NCBI RefSeq assembly: GCF_900103845.1
Contig: NZ_FNIJ01000002.1
Coordinates: forward strand, 149,864 to 213,863
Length of the DNA stretch: 64,000 nt
Source of the DNA: Pseudomonas jinjuensis
GTDB taxonomy: Bacteria; Pseudomonadota; Gammaproteobacteria; Pseudomonadales; Pseudomonadaceae
Direction of reading: 5' to 3'
How positions within the stretch are numbered: the stretch's first letter is position 1; every line of letters starts with the position of its first letter. The position numbers and the translations under genes are program-made. Below the pieces are notes generated by a model that was not told the origin of the DNA, did not search any database, and saw only the letters and a list, made by a program, of their open reading frames with translations. Shown here piece by piece: positions 27,064 through 38,204 of this stretch.

Positions 27064-27959
27064 ACATTTCCGGCCGCGGCGTGGCCCTTTCGGTAGCCGC
27101 CTCGCTCCTCTTCGTCACCCTGCCGGGCTATATCCGCCTGCTGGCGCCGCTGGACAGCATCCTGATCATCGCCCATCGGGTGGTCTGGTCGATTCCCATG
27201 GTCCTGCTGCTGGTGGCGTTCACCCGCCAGGGCGGGGTGCTGCGCGCCGCCGGCCGCCGGCTGCTGAGCGAACCCTGGCTGCTGCTGTGCTTCCCGATCA
27301 CCGCGGCGATGATGCTGGTGCAGTGGGGCGTGTTCATCTGGGCGCCGATGGTCGGGCGCACGCTGGAACTGTCGCTCGGCTACTTCCTGCTGCCGCTGAC
27401 CATGGTGCTCTGCGGCCGGCTGTTCTATGGCGAGCGGCTCACTTCGCTGCAGACCATCGCCGTCGGCTTCGCCCTGCTTGGGGTGCTCCACGAACTCTGG
27501 CTGACCCGGGCGTTCTCCTGGTTCACCCTGATCACCGCGCTGGGCTACCCGCCGTACTTCATGCTGCGGCGGAAAATGGCAGTGGACGCGCTGTCCGGGT
27601 TCATCTTCGAGATGGCGATCCTGCTGCCGTTCGCCCTGTTCACCCTGTGGTATCGCGGCGACGCCCAGGTCCTGGCCGAAGCGCCGCGGCTGTGGCTGCT
27701 GCTGCCGATGATGGGGCTGATCAGCGCGCTGGCCTTCGGCGCCATGATGGCGTCGAGCCGGCTGCTGCCGATGGGGCTGTTCGGGATTCTCAGTTACCTG
27801 GAGCCGGCGCTGCTGTTCGCCATCGCCGTGGCCTTCCTCGGCGAGGCGTTCCAGGCGCAGCAGCTGTGGACCTACGGGCCGATCTGGGTGGCGGTGCTGC
27901 TGACCGGCTGGGACAGCGCGCGGCTGCTGCGTCGGCAGGCGCGGCGCGGGATGCAATAA
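27060..27959 (+). CDS. rarD: RarD-family EamA transporter
   Basis: A 299-residue ten-helix permease of the RarD group (RVVWSIPMVLL, WAPMVGRTLELSLGYFLLPL, YLEPALLFAIAVAFLGEAF). RarD was first linked to chloramphenicol sensitivity; its transported substrate is not settled. It overlaps the preceding EamA gene by 4 bases, so they could form a pair, although DMT proteins of this length usually work alone. An imperfect GC-rich hairpin at 27971-28000 lies between it and the converging NlpC/P60 gene. Confidence 0.9.
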   Translation: MNISGRGVALSVAASLLFVTLPGYIRLLAPLDSILIIAHRVVWSIPMVLLLVAFTRQGGVLRAAGRRLLSEPWLLLCFPITAAMMLVQWGVFIWAPMVGRTLELSLGYFLLPLTMVLCGRLFYGERLTSLQTIAVGFALLGVLHELWLTRAFSWFTLITALGYPPYFMLRRKMAVDALSGFIFEMAILLPFALFTLWYRGDAQVLAEAPRLWLLLPMMGLISALAFGAMMASSRLLPMGLFGILSYLEPALLFAIAVAFLGEAFQAQQLWTYGPIWVAVLLTGWDSARLLRRQARRGMQ

Positions 27960-28005
27960 AAGGAAGGAAAGCGGGCAGGGCGCAGGACGGCCCCGCCCGG
28001 GGGAA

Positions 28006-28620
28006 TCACTCGAAGCGGTGGCTGGAGGGCAGGTCGGCGCTGGCCAGGGTTTCCGGCAGGACGCGCTTGGCGGCCAGGTAATGGCGCTTCCAGTACTTGC
28101 CGTTGAGGTCCGAGACGCGGACGTTCTTGCCACGGCGCGGCGCGTGGATGAACTGGTCGTTGCCGACGTAGATGCCGATATGGTCGACGCTGCGGCTGCG
28201 GATGCGGAAGAACACCAGGTCGCCCGGCTGAAGCTTGTCGCGGTCGACGCGGGGATTGCCCTTCTGGTTGAAGATCGCCCGTGCGGTGCGCGGCAGGTCG
28301 ACTTCGTCGACGTCCTTGAACACGTAGTTCACCAGGCCGCTGCAATCGAAACCGCGCTTCGGCGACATGCCGCCCCAGCGATAGGGGATGCCGATCATGC
28401 GGTAGGCGAGCTTGGTCACATGGTGCGCGTCGGTGTTGTCCTGGATACCCGGCTTGGGGGCCACGGTAAGCAGGCTCGCGCCCTTGACCGGAACGCGCAG
28501 GTCAAGCGGTGCCGGCTGGAAAGCGTGGTGGACCTTCGGGGAGGCGGTGGCCTCGGTCACAGAGGCAGCCAAGAGGGCCGCCAAGCCTATGGAAAGGCAT
28601 GTCAAAAGGGTACTGCGCAT
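28006..28620 (-). CDS. NlpC/P60-family peptidoglycan endopeptidase
   Basis: A 204-residue exported cell-wall hydrolase. Signal peptide at residues 1-26, then a linker, and the NlpC/P60 domain from about residue 65: catalytic Cys in FDCSGLVNYV, His in SVDHIGIYVG, and a third polar residue near QFIHAPRRG. Such enzymes cleave D-Glu-DAP bonds in the peptide stem (MepS-like). It is a single gene, with a long upstream gap. Confidence 0.92.
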   Translation of the reverse strand: MRSTLLTCLSIGLAALLAASVTEATASPKVHHAFQPAPLDLRVPVKGASLLTVAPKPGIQDNTDAHHVTKLAYRMIGIPYRWGGMSPKRGFDCSGLVNYVFKDVDEVDLPRTARAIFNQKGNPRVDRDKLQPGDLVFFRIRSRSVDHIGIYVGNDQFIHAPRRGKNVRVSDLNGKYWKRHYLAAKRVLPETLASADLPSSHRFE

Positions 28621-28986
28621 TCGGCATGTCTTCTTGCTGGTTGTTGATGTAACCCAGACTCCGCTGGATCGCCGTTGCTCTTTGGCCGGCGAGGGTTTTC
28701 CTTAGGTCCGTGAGTGAAGTCGGCGCATTCTGACTACTTTCTGAGCGGGAAATTCGACCGTCCGTCGACTTCGGAAAGAGGGGTGTGACTTGGCGGGCGT
28801 GCGATGGCACGTGTTTCGGCAGGCGGGCCGATTGATCGTTTTATAGCCGAAAACCCTATGGAACGGGGTTTTCAGTCCGACAGGGACTTGCGAGGCGCAG
28901 GGGAGAACTTCCCCTGGAAGAGACAGGATGTCGCAGCGGGAAACCCGACGAAATGCACTTTTTGTTGGCGGTACCTTCGTGCGATT
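28621..28986. other. gap between NlpC/P60 and Nudix genes
   Basis: No gene is seen in these 366 bases. It carries the promoter of the leftward NlpC/P60 gene. On the minus strand AAAACCC / GGGTTTT at 28850-28872 may terminate the Nudix transcript. Base composition is lower in GC than the flanks. Confidence 0.55.
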
Positions 28987-29391
28987 TCAGGCAAGGCGCT
29001 CGCGCAAGGCGGGCAATACCTTGTCCCGCAGCAAGGGAGCGAGGGATTCGGAAGTTTCATGCAGGTCGTTCAGCCAGGCCAGTTCTTCCAGTTCGGCGGC
29101 CGGCTGGACCGGATGGGGCAGGGCGGCGAGGTAGATGTCGGCATCGACCCAGGTATCGGCCTCGTTCGCCGCCGGCGCATGGAAGCGGCCGAGCGGCGCC
29201 AGGGCGTCGGCCGGCAGGTGCAGGTCGAGTTCCTCGCGCAGTTCGCGGCGCAGCGCATCGAGCGGCTGCTCCCCGGCCTCGCGCTTGCCGCCGGGCAGCA
29301 TGAAGGCCCGGGTTCCGCGCTTGCGCACCAGCAGCAGGCGCCCTGCGGAATCCATCAGGCAGGCGGCGGCGATGTTCAGGGTGACGGACAT
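28987..29391 (-). CDS. Nudix hydrolase
   Basis: A 134-residue pyrophosphohydrolase. The Nudix box is GGKREAGEQPLDALRRELRE followed by ELDL; the usual Gly near the end of the box is Asp, while all metal-binding Glu residues remain. The start of the fold (NIAAACLMDSAGRLLLVRKRG) recalls MutT-like 8-oxo-dGTPases, but the substrate is open. It is divergent from the helicase gene. Confidence 0.92.
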   Translation of the reverse strand: MSVTLNIAAACLMDSAGRLLLVRKRGTRAFMLPGGKREAGEQPLDALRRELREELDLHLPADALAPLGRFHAPAANEADTWVDADIYLAALPHPVQPAAELEELAWLNDLHETSESLAPLLRDKVLPALRERLA

Positions 29392-29544
29392 GGGCGTGAT
29401 CCTTCATTCATTGCTGGAGCGGCGCGGGATGATGCTCCCGGGGATGGCTCCGGGCAATTGTCCATTCGAATAAAGACTGCGCCGAAACGCGGCAACCGTT
29501 AGGCTATGCAGCTGTTTTGTCCCTTTCGCAACGCCGAGGTTCCC

Positions 29545-30864
29545 TTGTTCGCCCAATTCGCCCTCCACGAACGCCTGCTCAAGGCGCTGGATACGCTGTC
29601 CTTCACCGAGCCGACCGCCGTCCAGGCCGCCGCCATTCCGAAGGCGCTGGAAGGGCACGACCTGCGGGTGACCGCGCAGACCGGCAGCGGCAAGACCGCC
29701 GCCTTCGTCCTGCCGCTGCTGCAGCGCCTGCTCGCCGAGGAGAAGCCGAAGAGCGGCGCGCGGGCGCTGATCATGCTGCCGACCCGCGAGCTGGCGCAGC
29801 AGACCCTGAAGGAAGTCGAGCGCTTCGCCCAGTTCACCTTCATCAAGGCCTGCCTGATCACCGGCGGCGAGGACTTCAAGGTGCAGGGCGCGCGCCTGCG
29901 CAAGAACCCGGAAATCATCATCGGCACCCCGGGGCGGCTGAACGAGCAGTTCAACGCCGGCAACCTGCCGCTGGGCGACGTCGAGATGCTGGTGCTGGAC
30001 GAGGCCGACCGCATGCTCGACATGGGCTTCTCCGAGGACGTGCTGAAGCTGGCGGCGCAGTGCCCCGGGCAGCGCCAGACCCTGCTGTTCTCCGCCACCG
30101 CCGGCAGCGGCCTGCACGAGATGGTCGAGCAGGTGCTGCGCGAGCCGCAGGTGCTGCAGCTCAACCGCGTCAGCGAGCTGAACGAGAGTGTCCGCCAGCA
30201 GATCATCCTGGCCGATCACAACGCCCATAAAGAGGCAGTGTTGCAGTGGCTGCTGGGCAACGAGACCTACGAGAAGGCCATCGTCTTCACCAACACCCGG
30301 GCGCAGGCCGACCGCCTGACCGGGCGTCTGATCGCCAGTGGTCACAAGGTGTTCGTGCTGCATGGCGAGAAGGACCAGAAGGACCGCAAGCTCGCCATCG
30401 ATCGCCTCAAGCGCGGCGAGGTGAAGATTCTCATCGCCACCGACGTCGCCGCCCGCGGCCTGGACGTCGACGGCCTGGACCTGGTCATCAACTTCGACAT
30501 GCCGCGCCGTGGCGACGAGTACGTGCATCGGATCGGCCGCACCGGCCGCGCCGGCGCGGGTGGCCTGGCCATTTCGCTGGTAACCCACGGCGACTGGAAC
30601 CTGATGTCGAGCATCGAGCGCTACCTCAAGCTGCGCTTCGAAAACCGCGCCATCCAGGGACTCAAGGCCAGCTACCAGGGGCCGAAGAAGCTCAAGGCGT
30701 CCGGCAAGGCCGCCGGCACCAAGAAGAAAAAGACCGACGCGAAGAAGACCGGCGCCAAGCCTGCCGCCAAGCGCAAGCCGGCCGCGAAGCCGAAGCCGGC
30801 GTCGCAACTGGTCAGCCAGGACGGCATGGCGCCGCTCAAGCGCCGCAAGCCGGCCGCCGAGTAA
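29545..30864 (+). CDS. DEAD-box ATP-dependent RNA helicase
   Basis: A 439-residue helicase with Q motif (FTEPTAVQAAAIP), Walker A AQTGSGKT, PTRELA, TPGR, DEAD, SAT and HRIGRTGR, then a Lys/Ala/Pro-rich basic tail (about 375-439) that would bind RNA. The tail resembles those of RhlE-type helicases. I choose the TTG at 29545 because homologues begin (L)FAQFALHERLLKAL and it follows GAGG; an in-frame ATG at 29506 would add 13 residues. Likely role is ribosome assembly or mRNA turnover. Confidence 0.93.
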   Translation: MFAQFALHERLLKALDTLSFTEPTAVQAAAIPKALEGHDLRVTAQTGSGKTAAFVLPLLQRLLAEEKPKSGARALIMLPTRELAQQTLKEVERFAQFTFIKACLITGGEDFKVQGARLRKNPEIIIGTPGRLNEQFNAGNLPLGDVEMLVLDEADRMLDMGFSEDVLKLAAQCPGQRQTLLFSATAGSGLHEMVEQVLREPQVLQLNRVSELNESVRQQIILADHNAHKEAVLQWLLGNETYEKAIVFTNTRAQADRLTGRLIASGHKVFVLHGEKDQKDRKLAIDRLKRGEVKILIATDVAARGLDVDGLDLVINFDMPRRGDEYVHRIGRTGRAGAGGLAISLVTHGDWNLMSSIERYLKLRFENRAIQGLKASYQGPKKLKASGKAAGTKKKKTDAKKTGAKPAAKRKPAAKPKPASQLVSQDGMAPLKRRKPAAE

Positions 30865-30874
30865 TTCCCCGCAA

Positions 30875-30897
30875 GCGCCCGCATCTGGTGCGGGCGC
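30875..30897 (+). terminator. hairpin terminator after the helicase
   Basis: gcgcccgca / tgcgggcgc with a five-base loop, followed by a weak T stretch. Confidence 0.7.
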
Positions 30898-30959
30898 GCC
30901 TTGTTCCTTCGTCGGCGGCGCCTTAGCATCGGGGGTTTCCCCGTATCAAGGAGCCCGCC

Positions 30960-31964
30960 ATGTCCACCATCGACCTTCGCAGCGATACCGTCACCCTGCC
31001 CACCGCGGGGATGCGCGAGGCCATGGCGCGCGCCGAGCTGGGCGATGACGTCTACGGCGAAGACCCGACGGTCAATTGCCTGGAGGCGACTCTTGCCGAG
31101 CGCCTCGGTTTCGAGGCCGGCCTGTTCGTGCCGAGCGGCACCATGAGCAACCTGCTCGGCCTGATGGCGCACTGCGAGCGTGGCGACGAATACATCGTCG
31201 GCCAGCAGGCGCACACCTACAAATACGAGGGCGGCGGCGCCGCCGTGCTCGGTTCGATCCAGCCGCAGCCGATCGACGGCGAGGCCGACGGTTCGCTGGA
31301 CCTTGGCAAGGTCGAGGCGGCGATCAAGCAGGACGACTTCCACTTCGCCCGCACCCGCCTGCTGGCGCTGGAAAACACCATGCAGGGCAAGGTGCTGCCG
31401 CCGGACTACCTGGCCGCGGCCCGCGAGCTGACCCGCCGTCGCGGCCTGGGCCTGCACCTGGACGGCGCGCGGCTGTACAACGCGGCGGTGAAGCAGGGCG
31501 TCGACGCCGGCGAGATCACCCGTCACTTCGATTCGGTTTCGGTGTGCCTGTCCAAGGGCCTCGGCGCGCCGGTGGGCTCGGTGCTCTGCGGCGGCCGCGA
31601 GCTGATCGGCAGGGCGCGCCGGTTGCGCAAGATGGTCGGCGGCGGCATGCGCCAGGCGGGCGTGTTGGCGGCGGCCGGGCTGTATGCGCTGGACCATCAG
31701 GTCGAGCGCCTGGCCGAGGACCACGCCAACGCCGAGCGCCTAGGCGCCGGACTGGCCGGGCTGGGCTATGCGATCGAGCCGGTGCAGACCAACATGGTCT
31801 ACGTCGCTCTTGGCGAGCGGGCCGGCGCGCTGCGCGAGTTCCTCGCCGCGCGCGGCATCCGCGTCACCGCTGCGCCGCGCCTGCGCCTGGTGACCCATCT
31901 GGACGTGAACGCGCCGGATATCCCGCGCATCGTCGAGGCTTTTGCCGCCTTTCGTCGCGATTGA
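30960..31964 (+). CDS. ltaE: Low-specificity L-threonine aldolase
   Basis: A 334-residue PLP enzyme that splits L-threonine or L-allo-threonine into glycine and acetaldehyde. It opens [19 protein letters not shown], with [15 protein letters not shown], the pyridoxal ring contact [13 protein letters not shown], and the Schiff-base Lys in [15 protein letters not shown]. The start ATG follows AAGGAG. It lies directly before alaS, an arrangement I recall from P. aeruginosa. Confidence 0.94.
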   Translation: MSTIDLRSDTVTLPTAGMREAMARAELGDDVYGEDPTVNCLEATLAERLGFEAGLFVPSGTMSNLLGLMAHCERGDEYIVGQQAHTYKYEGGGAAVLGSIQPQPIDGEADGSLDLGKVEAAIKQDDFHFARTRLLALENTMQGKVLPPDYLAAARELTRRRGLGLHLDGARLYNAAVKQGVDAGEITRHFDSVSVCLSKGLGAPVGSVLCGGRELIGRARRLRKMVGGGMRQAGVLAAAGLYALDHQVERLAEDHANAERLGAGLAGLGYAIEPVQTNMVYVALGERAGALREFLAARGIRVTAAPRLRLVTHLDVNAPDIPRIVEAFAAFRRD

Positions 31965-32086
31965 CGGCATTTAATTGGCACAGGGCATCAACTATCGCGT
32001 AAAGCCACTGTACCGGGACTTCAGGGCCGATATAATGCGGCCCTTTGCCGGCGATTCGTGGCCGCATTTATTCCGTGGAAGAACCT

Positions 32087-34711
<2,625 letters not shown>

Positions 34712-34810
34712 GGCAGAGAATCCGGGGCCCGCAGCGCGTCCGGCGGGCCTTGGCAGCATGCGGCGAATGCATGTTAAATGGGCGCCCTTGAGGAATCAGG
34801 CGGTTTTGAA

Positions 34811-36046
34811 ATGGCTTTGATCGTACAGAAGTTTGGGGGGACCTCCGTCGGCACTGTCGAGCGTATCGAGCAGGTAGCCGAGAAGGTGAAGAAGTTCCGC
34901 GAGAACGGCGACGATATCGTCGTGGTGGTTTCCGCCATGAGCGGCGAAACCAACCGCCTGATCGGCCTGGCCAAACAGATCATGGACCAGCCCGTTCCGC
35001 GCGAGCTGGACGTGATGCTCTCCACCGGCGAGCAGGTCACCATCGCGCTGCTCAGCATGGCGCTGCTCAAGCGCGGCGTGCCGGCGGTGTCCTACACCGG
35101 CAACCAGGTGCGCATCCTCACCGACAGCTCGCACACCAAGGCGCGCATCCTGAGCATCGACGACGCCAACATCCGCGCCGACCTCAAGGCCGGCCGCGTG
35201 GTGGTCGTCGCCGGTTTCCAGGGCGTCGACGAGCACGGCAACATCACCACTCTCGGTCGCGGCGGTTCCGATACCACCGGCGTGGCCCTGGCCGCGGCGC
35301 TCAAGGCCGACGAATGCCAGATCTACACTGATGTGGATGGCGTCTATACCACCGACCCGCGCGTAGTGCCGCAGGCCCGCCGTCTGGACAAGATCACCTT
35401 CGAGGAAATGCTGGAAATGGCCAGCCTCGGTTCCAAGGTGCTGCAGATCCGTTCGGTCGAGTTCGCCGGCAAGTACAATGTTCCGCTGCGCGTGCTGCAC
35501 AGTTTCCAGGAGGGTCCGGGCACCCTCATTACCATTGATGAAGAGGAATCCATGGAACAGCCGATCATCTCCGGCATCGCCTTCAACCGCGACGAGGCCA
35601 AGCTGACCATCCGTGGCGTACCGGATACCCCCGGCGTGGCCTTCAAGATCCTTGGCCCGATCAGTGCCGCGAACATCGAAGTCGACATGATCGTGCAGAA
35701 CGTCTCGCACGATAACACCACCGACTTCACCTTCACCGTTCATCGCAACGACTACCTGAGCGCCCTGGAAATCCTCAAGCAGACCTGCGCCAACATCGGC
35801 GCCCGCGAGGCTTCCGGCGACACCAACATCGCCAAGGTGTCCATCGTCGGCGTCGGCATGCGCTCCCACGCGGGCGTCGCCAGCCGCATGTTCGAAGCCC
35901 TGGCCAAGGAATCGATCAACATCCAGATGATCTCCACCTCCGAGATCAAGATCTCCGTGGTCATCGAAGAGAAGTACCTGGAGCTGGCGGTACGTGCCCT
36001 GCACACCGCGTTCGAGCTCGACGCCCCGGCGCGACAGGGCGAGTAA
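34811..36046 (+). CDS. lysC: Aspartokinase, lysine/threonine pathway (alpha and beta products)
   Basis: A 411-residue kinase that phosphorylates aspartate, the first step to lysine, threonine, methionine and diaminopimelate. The N-terminal kinase domain has VQKFGGTSVGTVERI and GRGGSDTTGVALA; the C-terminal part holds two ACT domains (VPDTPGVAFKILGPISAANI and VGVGMRSHAGVASRMFEALA) for lysine/threonine feedback. An internal ATG at 35552 behind GAAGAGGAA matches the start of the beta subunit in alpha2-beta2 aspartokinases. A terminator follows. Confidence 0.96.
   Translation: MALIVQKFGGTSVGTVERIEQVAEKVKKFRENGDDIVVVVSAMSGETNRLIGLAKQIMDQPVPRELDVMLSTGEQVTIALLSMALLKRGVPAVSYTGNQVRILTDSSHTKARILSIDDANIRADLKAGRVVVVAGFQGVDEHGNITTLGRGGSDTTGVALAAALKADECQIYTDVDGVYTTDPRVVPQARRLDKITFEEMLEMASLGSKVLQIRSVEFAGKYNVPLRVLHSFQEGPGTLITIDEEESMEQPIISGIAFNRDEAKLTIRGVPDTPGVAFKILGPISAANIEVDMIVQNVSHDNTTDFTFTVHRNDYLSALEILKQTCANIGAREASGDTNIAKVSIVGVGMRSHAGVASRMFEALAKESINIQMISTSEIKISVVIEEKYLELAVRALHTAFELDAPARQGE
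35552..36046 (+). CDS. Probable internal translation product: aspartokinase beta subunit
   Basis: In-frame ATG 247 codons into lysC begins MEQPIISGIAFNRDEAK, exactly at the boundary before the ACT domains, with GAAGAGGAA 4 bases upstream. It would give a 164-residue regulatory subunit. This is known for Corynebacterium, Bacillus and Pseudomonas class aspartokinases; for this organism it is inference from the ribosome site. Confidence 0.6.
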   Translation: MEQPIISGIAFNRDEAKLTIRGVPDTPGVAFKILGPISAANIEVDMIVQNVSHDNTTDFTFTVHRNDYLSALEILKQTCANIGAREASGDTNIAKVSIVGVGMRSHAGVASRMFEALAKESINIQMISTSEIKISVVIEEKYLELAVRALHTAFELDAPARQGE

Positions 36047-36058
36047 GGGGAAATAACC

Positions 36059-36095
36059 GAAAGGCGCGGCTATCCGCGCCTTTCGTCGTTTTTGA
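36059..36095 (+). terminator. terminator of lysC
   Basis: gaaaggcgcgg / ccgcgcctttc with a four-base loop and a T-run. Confidence 0.88.
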
Positions 36096-36108
36096 CTACA
36101 GCCGACCG

Positions 36109-36137
36109 GAACTTTCATTCCGACAGGACTGGTCAAT
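36109..36137 (+). promoter_or_regulatory. possible extracytoplasmic-sigma (AlgU-like) promoter upstream of rsmA
   Basis: GAACTT at 36109-36114 followed 18 bases later by TCAAT resembles the AlgU (sigma-22) pattern GAACTT-N16/17-TCnnA but the spacing is one long. AlgU control of rsmA is reported in P. aeruginosa; this site is only a candidate. Confidence 0.35.
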
Positions 36138-36231
36138 ACTTGGTTGAAGGGTTCGCCCCCTTGATTGTCCCCGGACCTGCAACCATTTCTTTTTTGCAGA
36201 CTGCTTATCCGAAATATGTAAGGAGAAAGGA

Positions 36232-36417
36232 ATGCTGATTCTGACTCGTCGGGTCGGAGAGACCCTCATGGTTGGTGACGATGTCACCGTAACGGTCCTG
36301 GGCGTAAAGGGAAACCAGGTGCGCATCGGCGTGAATGCGCCAAAGGAAGTCGCGGTGCATCGCGAGGAGATCTACCAGCGCATCCAGAAAGAGAAGGACC
36401 AGGAACCAAATCATTAA
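36232..36417 (+). CDS. rsmA: Carbon storage regulator, RNA-binding RsmA/CsrA
   Basis: A 61-residue dimeric RNA-binding protein that blocks translation by binding GGA hairpin loops. It reads [20 protein letters not shown] with the conserved Arg44-type region ([12 protein letters not shown]) that contacts RNA. It controls motility, secretion and biofilm switches. The ribosome site AAGGAGAAAGG is strong. It lies between lysC and tRNA-Ser, the same place csrA has in Escherichia coli between alaS and serV. Confidence 0.98.
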   Translation: MLILTRRVGETLMVGDDVTVTVLGVKGNQVRIGVNAPKEVAVHREEIYQRIQKEKDQEPNH

Positions 36418-36435
36418 TTTTTCTGAATTTTTTCT

Positions 36436-36464
36436 TTGCAAACGGGGATGAACGTGGTTATCAT
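36436..36464 (+). promoter_or_regulatory. sigma-70 promoter for tRNA-Ser
   Basis: TTGCAA (36436-36441) and TATCAT (36459-36464) at 17-base spacing, with the tRNA 14 bases downstream. Confidence 0.7.
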
Positions 36465-36478
36465 GCGCCCCGTGTTGC

Positions 36479-36571
<93 letters not shown>

Positions 36572-36636
36572 AAGCACACTCTGGTTGGTGTCGCGTTGTC
36601 CGGAAGCTAAGCTTCTGAAAAGATTGAAAAATCTGA

Positions 36637-36665
36637 TTGACAACGAAAACGGTACGAACTAGAAT
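36637..36665 (+). promoter_or_regulatory. sigma-70 promoter for the tRNA-Arg pair
   Basis: Near-consensus TTGACA (36637-36642), 17 bases, TAGAAT (36660-36665), 15 bases before the first tRNA-Arg. It shows that the Arg tRNAs have their own promoter apart from tRNA-Ser. Confidence 0.85.
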
Positions 36666-36680
36666 TTGCGCCCTCTCAGC

Positions 36681-36757
36681 GCACTCATAGCTCAGCTGGA
36701 TAGAGTACTCGGCTACGAACCGAGCGGTCGGAGGTTCGAATCCTCCTGAGTGCGCCA
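36681..36757 (+). tRNA. tRNA-Arg (anticodon ACG), copy 1
   Basis: A 77-base cloverleaf: acceptor GCACTCA / TGAGTGC, D arm GCTCAGCTGGATAGAGT, anticodon loop CTACGAA, T loop TTCGAAT, G discriminator and encoded CCA. The A34 is expected to be converted to inosine by TadA. Confidence 0.97.
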
Positions 36758-36852
36758 TTAAACACGACGTAACGCGAAAGCGGGACGTCAGCGAAGAAAG
36801 GGAAACCTGCTTCGCAACCAGGTGGTGGAACTGGCTAAACAACACCTCCAGC

Positions 36853-36929
36853 GCACTCATAGCTCAGCTGGATAGAGTACTCGGCTACGAACCGAGCGGT
36901 CGGAGGTTCGAATCCTCCTGAGTGCGCCA
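36853..36929 (+). tRNA. tRNA-Arg (anticodon ACG), copy 2
   Basis: Identical to copy 1 over all 77 bases and also in the four bases before (cagc). It has no promoter of its own and is probably cotranscribed with copy 1; a terminator follows. Confidence 0.97.
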
Positions 36930-36934
36930 TATCG

Positions 36935-36969
36935 AAAGGGCCTGCAGAAATGCAGGCCCTTTTTCTTTT
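36935..36969 (+). terminator. terminator of the tRNA-Arg operon
   Basis: aaagggcctgca / tgcaggcccttt with a four-base loop and a long T-run. Confidence 0.92.
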
Positions 36970-37077
36970 CCGCCCTGCCGGTCGTCGCCCGGGCGAATTC
37001 ATCCAGCTGTCATGCGCAACGCCTAGGATTTCTCCGTTGTCTCTGCTAAAACCGGACGACATACAGGAGAAAAGCCA

Positions 37078-37164
37078 ATGGACGACTATCAGGAAGAACT
37101 GCTCGAACTGCACGCGGCGGAGAAGGACCAGCCGGAACCGGCGGACGACGCCACGGAGATGTGA
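37078..37164 (+). CDS. Possible 28-residue acidic small protein
   Basis: A short frame, MDDYQEELLELHAAEKDQPE then PADDATEM, with a strong AGGAG site 9 bases before the ATG. It is very acidic and the first half is helical. It ends one base before the stop of the converging AraC gene. There is no homologue I can name; codon use and ribosome site support it being real. Confidence 0.5.
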   Translation: MDDYQEELLELHAAEKDQPEPADDATEM

Positions 37165-38202
37165 TCAGGCGCCGTGCCGCTGGGCGCGGCGGAATTCCCC
37201 GGGGGTATGCCCGCTCCAGCGCTTGAACGCGCGCTGGAAGGCTTCCGCGGCGGCGAAGCCGAGCAGGTAGGCGATCTCGCCGAAGGCCAGGTCGGTGTCG
37301 CGGATGTAGATCATCGCCAGGTCGCGGCGGGTGTCGTTGAGCAGGGTGCGGAACTGCGTGCCTTCCTCCGCCAGTTTGCGGCGCAGGGTCCAGGTCGGCA
37401 TCTTCAGGCGTGCCGCCACTTCCTCCAGGTCGGGTTCCCGGCCGTTCAGCATCGGCCCCAGCAACCGCGTGACCCGCTCGCTCAGGCTGCGGGTGCGGGT
37501 CAACTGCTCCAGTTCCCTTTCACAGATTTCCAGCAACTGGTTCCAGGTGCTCGGACAGTGCCCGGCATTGCCCAGGGCGAGGCTGGCCTGGTCCAGCTGC
37601 AACTGGTTGTGCGCGGCGCCGAATTCCACCGGGCAGGCGAAGAACTCCTCGAACCGGGCGGCATTCTCCGGCGCCGGATACTCGATCTCGACCTTCTGCG
37701 CGCGCAGCGGCTGGCCGGCGATGCTGCCCAGCTGGCTGAGCCAGGTGGCCAGCACCGAATCCACCACGAAGCGGTTGTAGGCGTTGTACGGGCTGATCGA
37801 GTAGAAGCGCAGCCAGGCGCCGTCGGCGTCCTCGTGCATGCTCGACTGGCCGCGATAGTTCTGTGCGTACAGCGGCTCGAAACGGATCAGCGCGCGGGCG
37901 GCGGCGCGCACGTTGGGCGCCTGCGCCGCGGTGACGCCGGCCAGGCCGAACTGGCTGCAGCGGCTGAGACGGCCCATGCGCAGGCCGAAGGCCGGGTCGC
38001 CGCTGAGCTGGATGGCCGCATGGCCGAGGCGCATGTAGCGCGGAATCGACAGCCGTCCGTCGGCTTCGGCCAGGCGGGCAGCATCGAGGCCGTACTGCTC
38101 CAGCAGCGGCTGGGAGGGCACGCCGCATCCGGCCAGGGCGTCGGCGAGGCTGTAGACGAAGCCTACGGAGAGATCGCCAAGGCGCACGCTGGTGCGGCTC
38201 AT
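37165..38202 (-). CDS. AraC-family regulator with arabinose-binding-type N-terminal domain
   Basis: A 345-residue regulator of the OruR/ArgR-like group: N-terminal effector domain (LSIPRYMRLGHAAIQLSGDPAFGLR-like pattern) and C-terminal double helix-turn-helix (LEEVAARLKMPTWTLRRKL and FGEIAYLLGFAAAEAFQRAF, then WSGHTPGEFRR). The ATG at 38202 is used; the upstream open frame overlaps the hydrolase gene and is not homologous. It follows the nitrilase-family gene by 2 bases, so they are one transcript. Confidence 0.92.
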   Translation of the reverse strand: MSRTSVRLGDLSVGFVYSLADALAGCGVPSQPLLEQYGLDAARLAEADGRLSIPRYMRLGHAAIQLSGDPAFGLRMGRLSRCSQFGLAGVTAAQAPNVRAAARALIRFEPLYAQNYRGQSSMHEDADGAWLRFYSISPYNAYNRFVVDSVLATWLSQLGSIAGQPLRAQKVEIEYPAPENAARFEEFFACPVEFGAAHNQLQLDQASLALGNAGHCPSTWNQLLEICERELEQLTRTRSLSERVTRLLGPMLNGREPDLEEVAARLKMPTWTLRRKLAEEGTQFRTLLNDTRRDLAMIYIRDTDLAFGEIAYLLGFAAAEAFQRAFKRWSGHTPGEFRRAQRHGA

Positions 38203-38204
38203 GT

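Noticed and set aside
29506-29544. ATG at 29506 as the start of the helicase
   Set aside because: It adds 13 residues not seen in homologues and has no ribosome site; the TTG at 29545 fits the family start. It remains possible.
36758-36852. Third tRNA or small gene between the two tRNA-Arg copies
   Set aside because: No cloverleaf and no open frame; it is only spacer.
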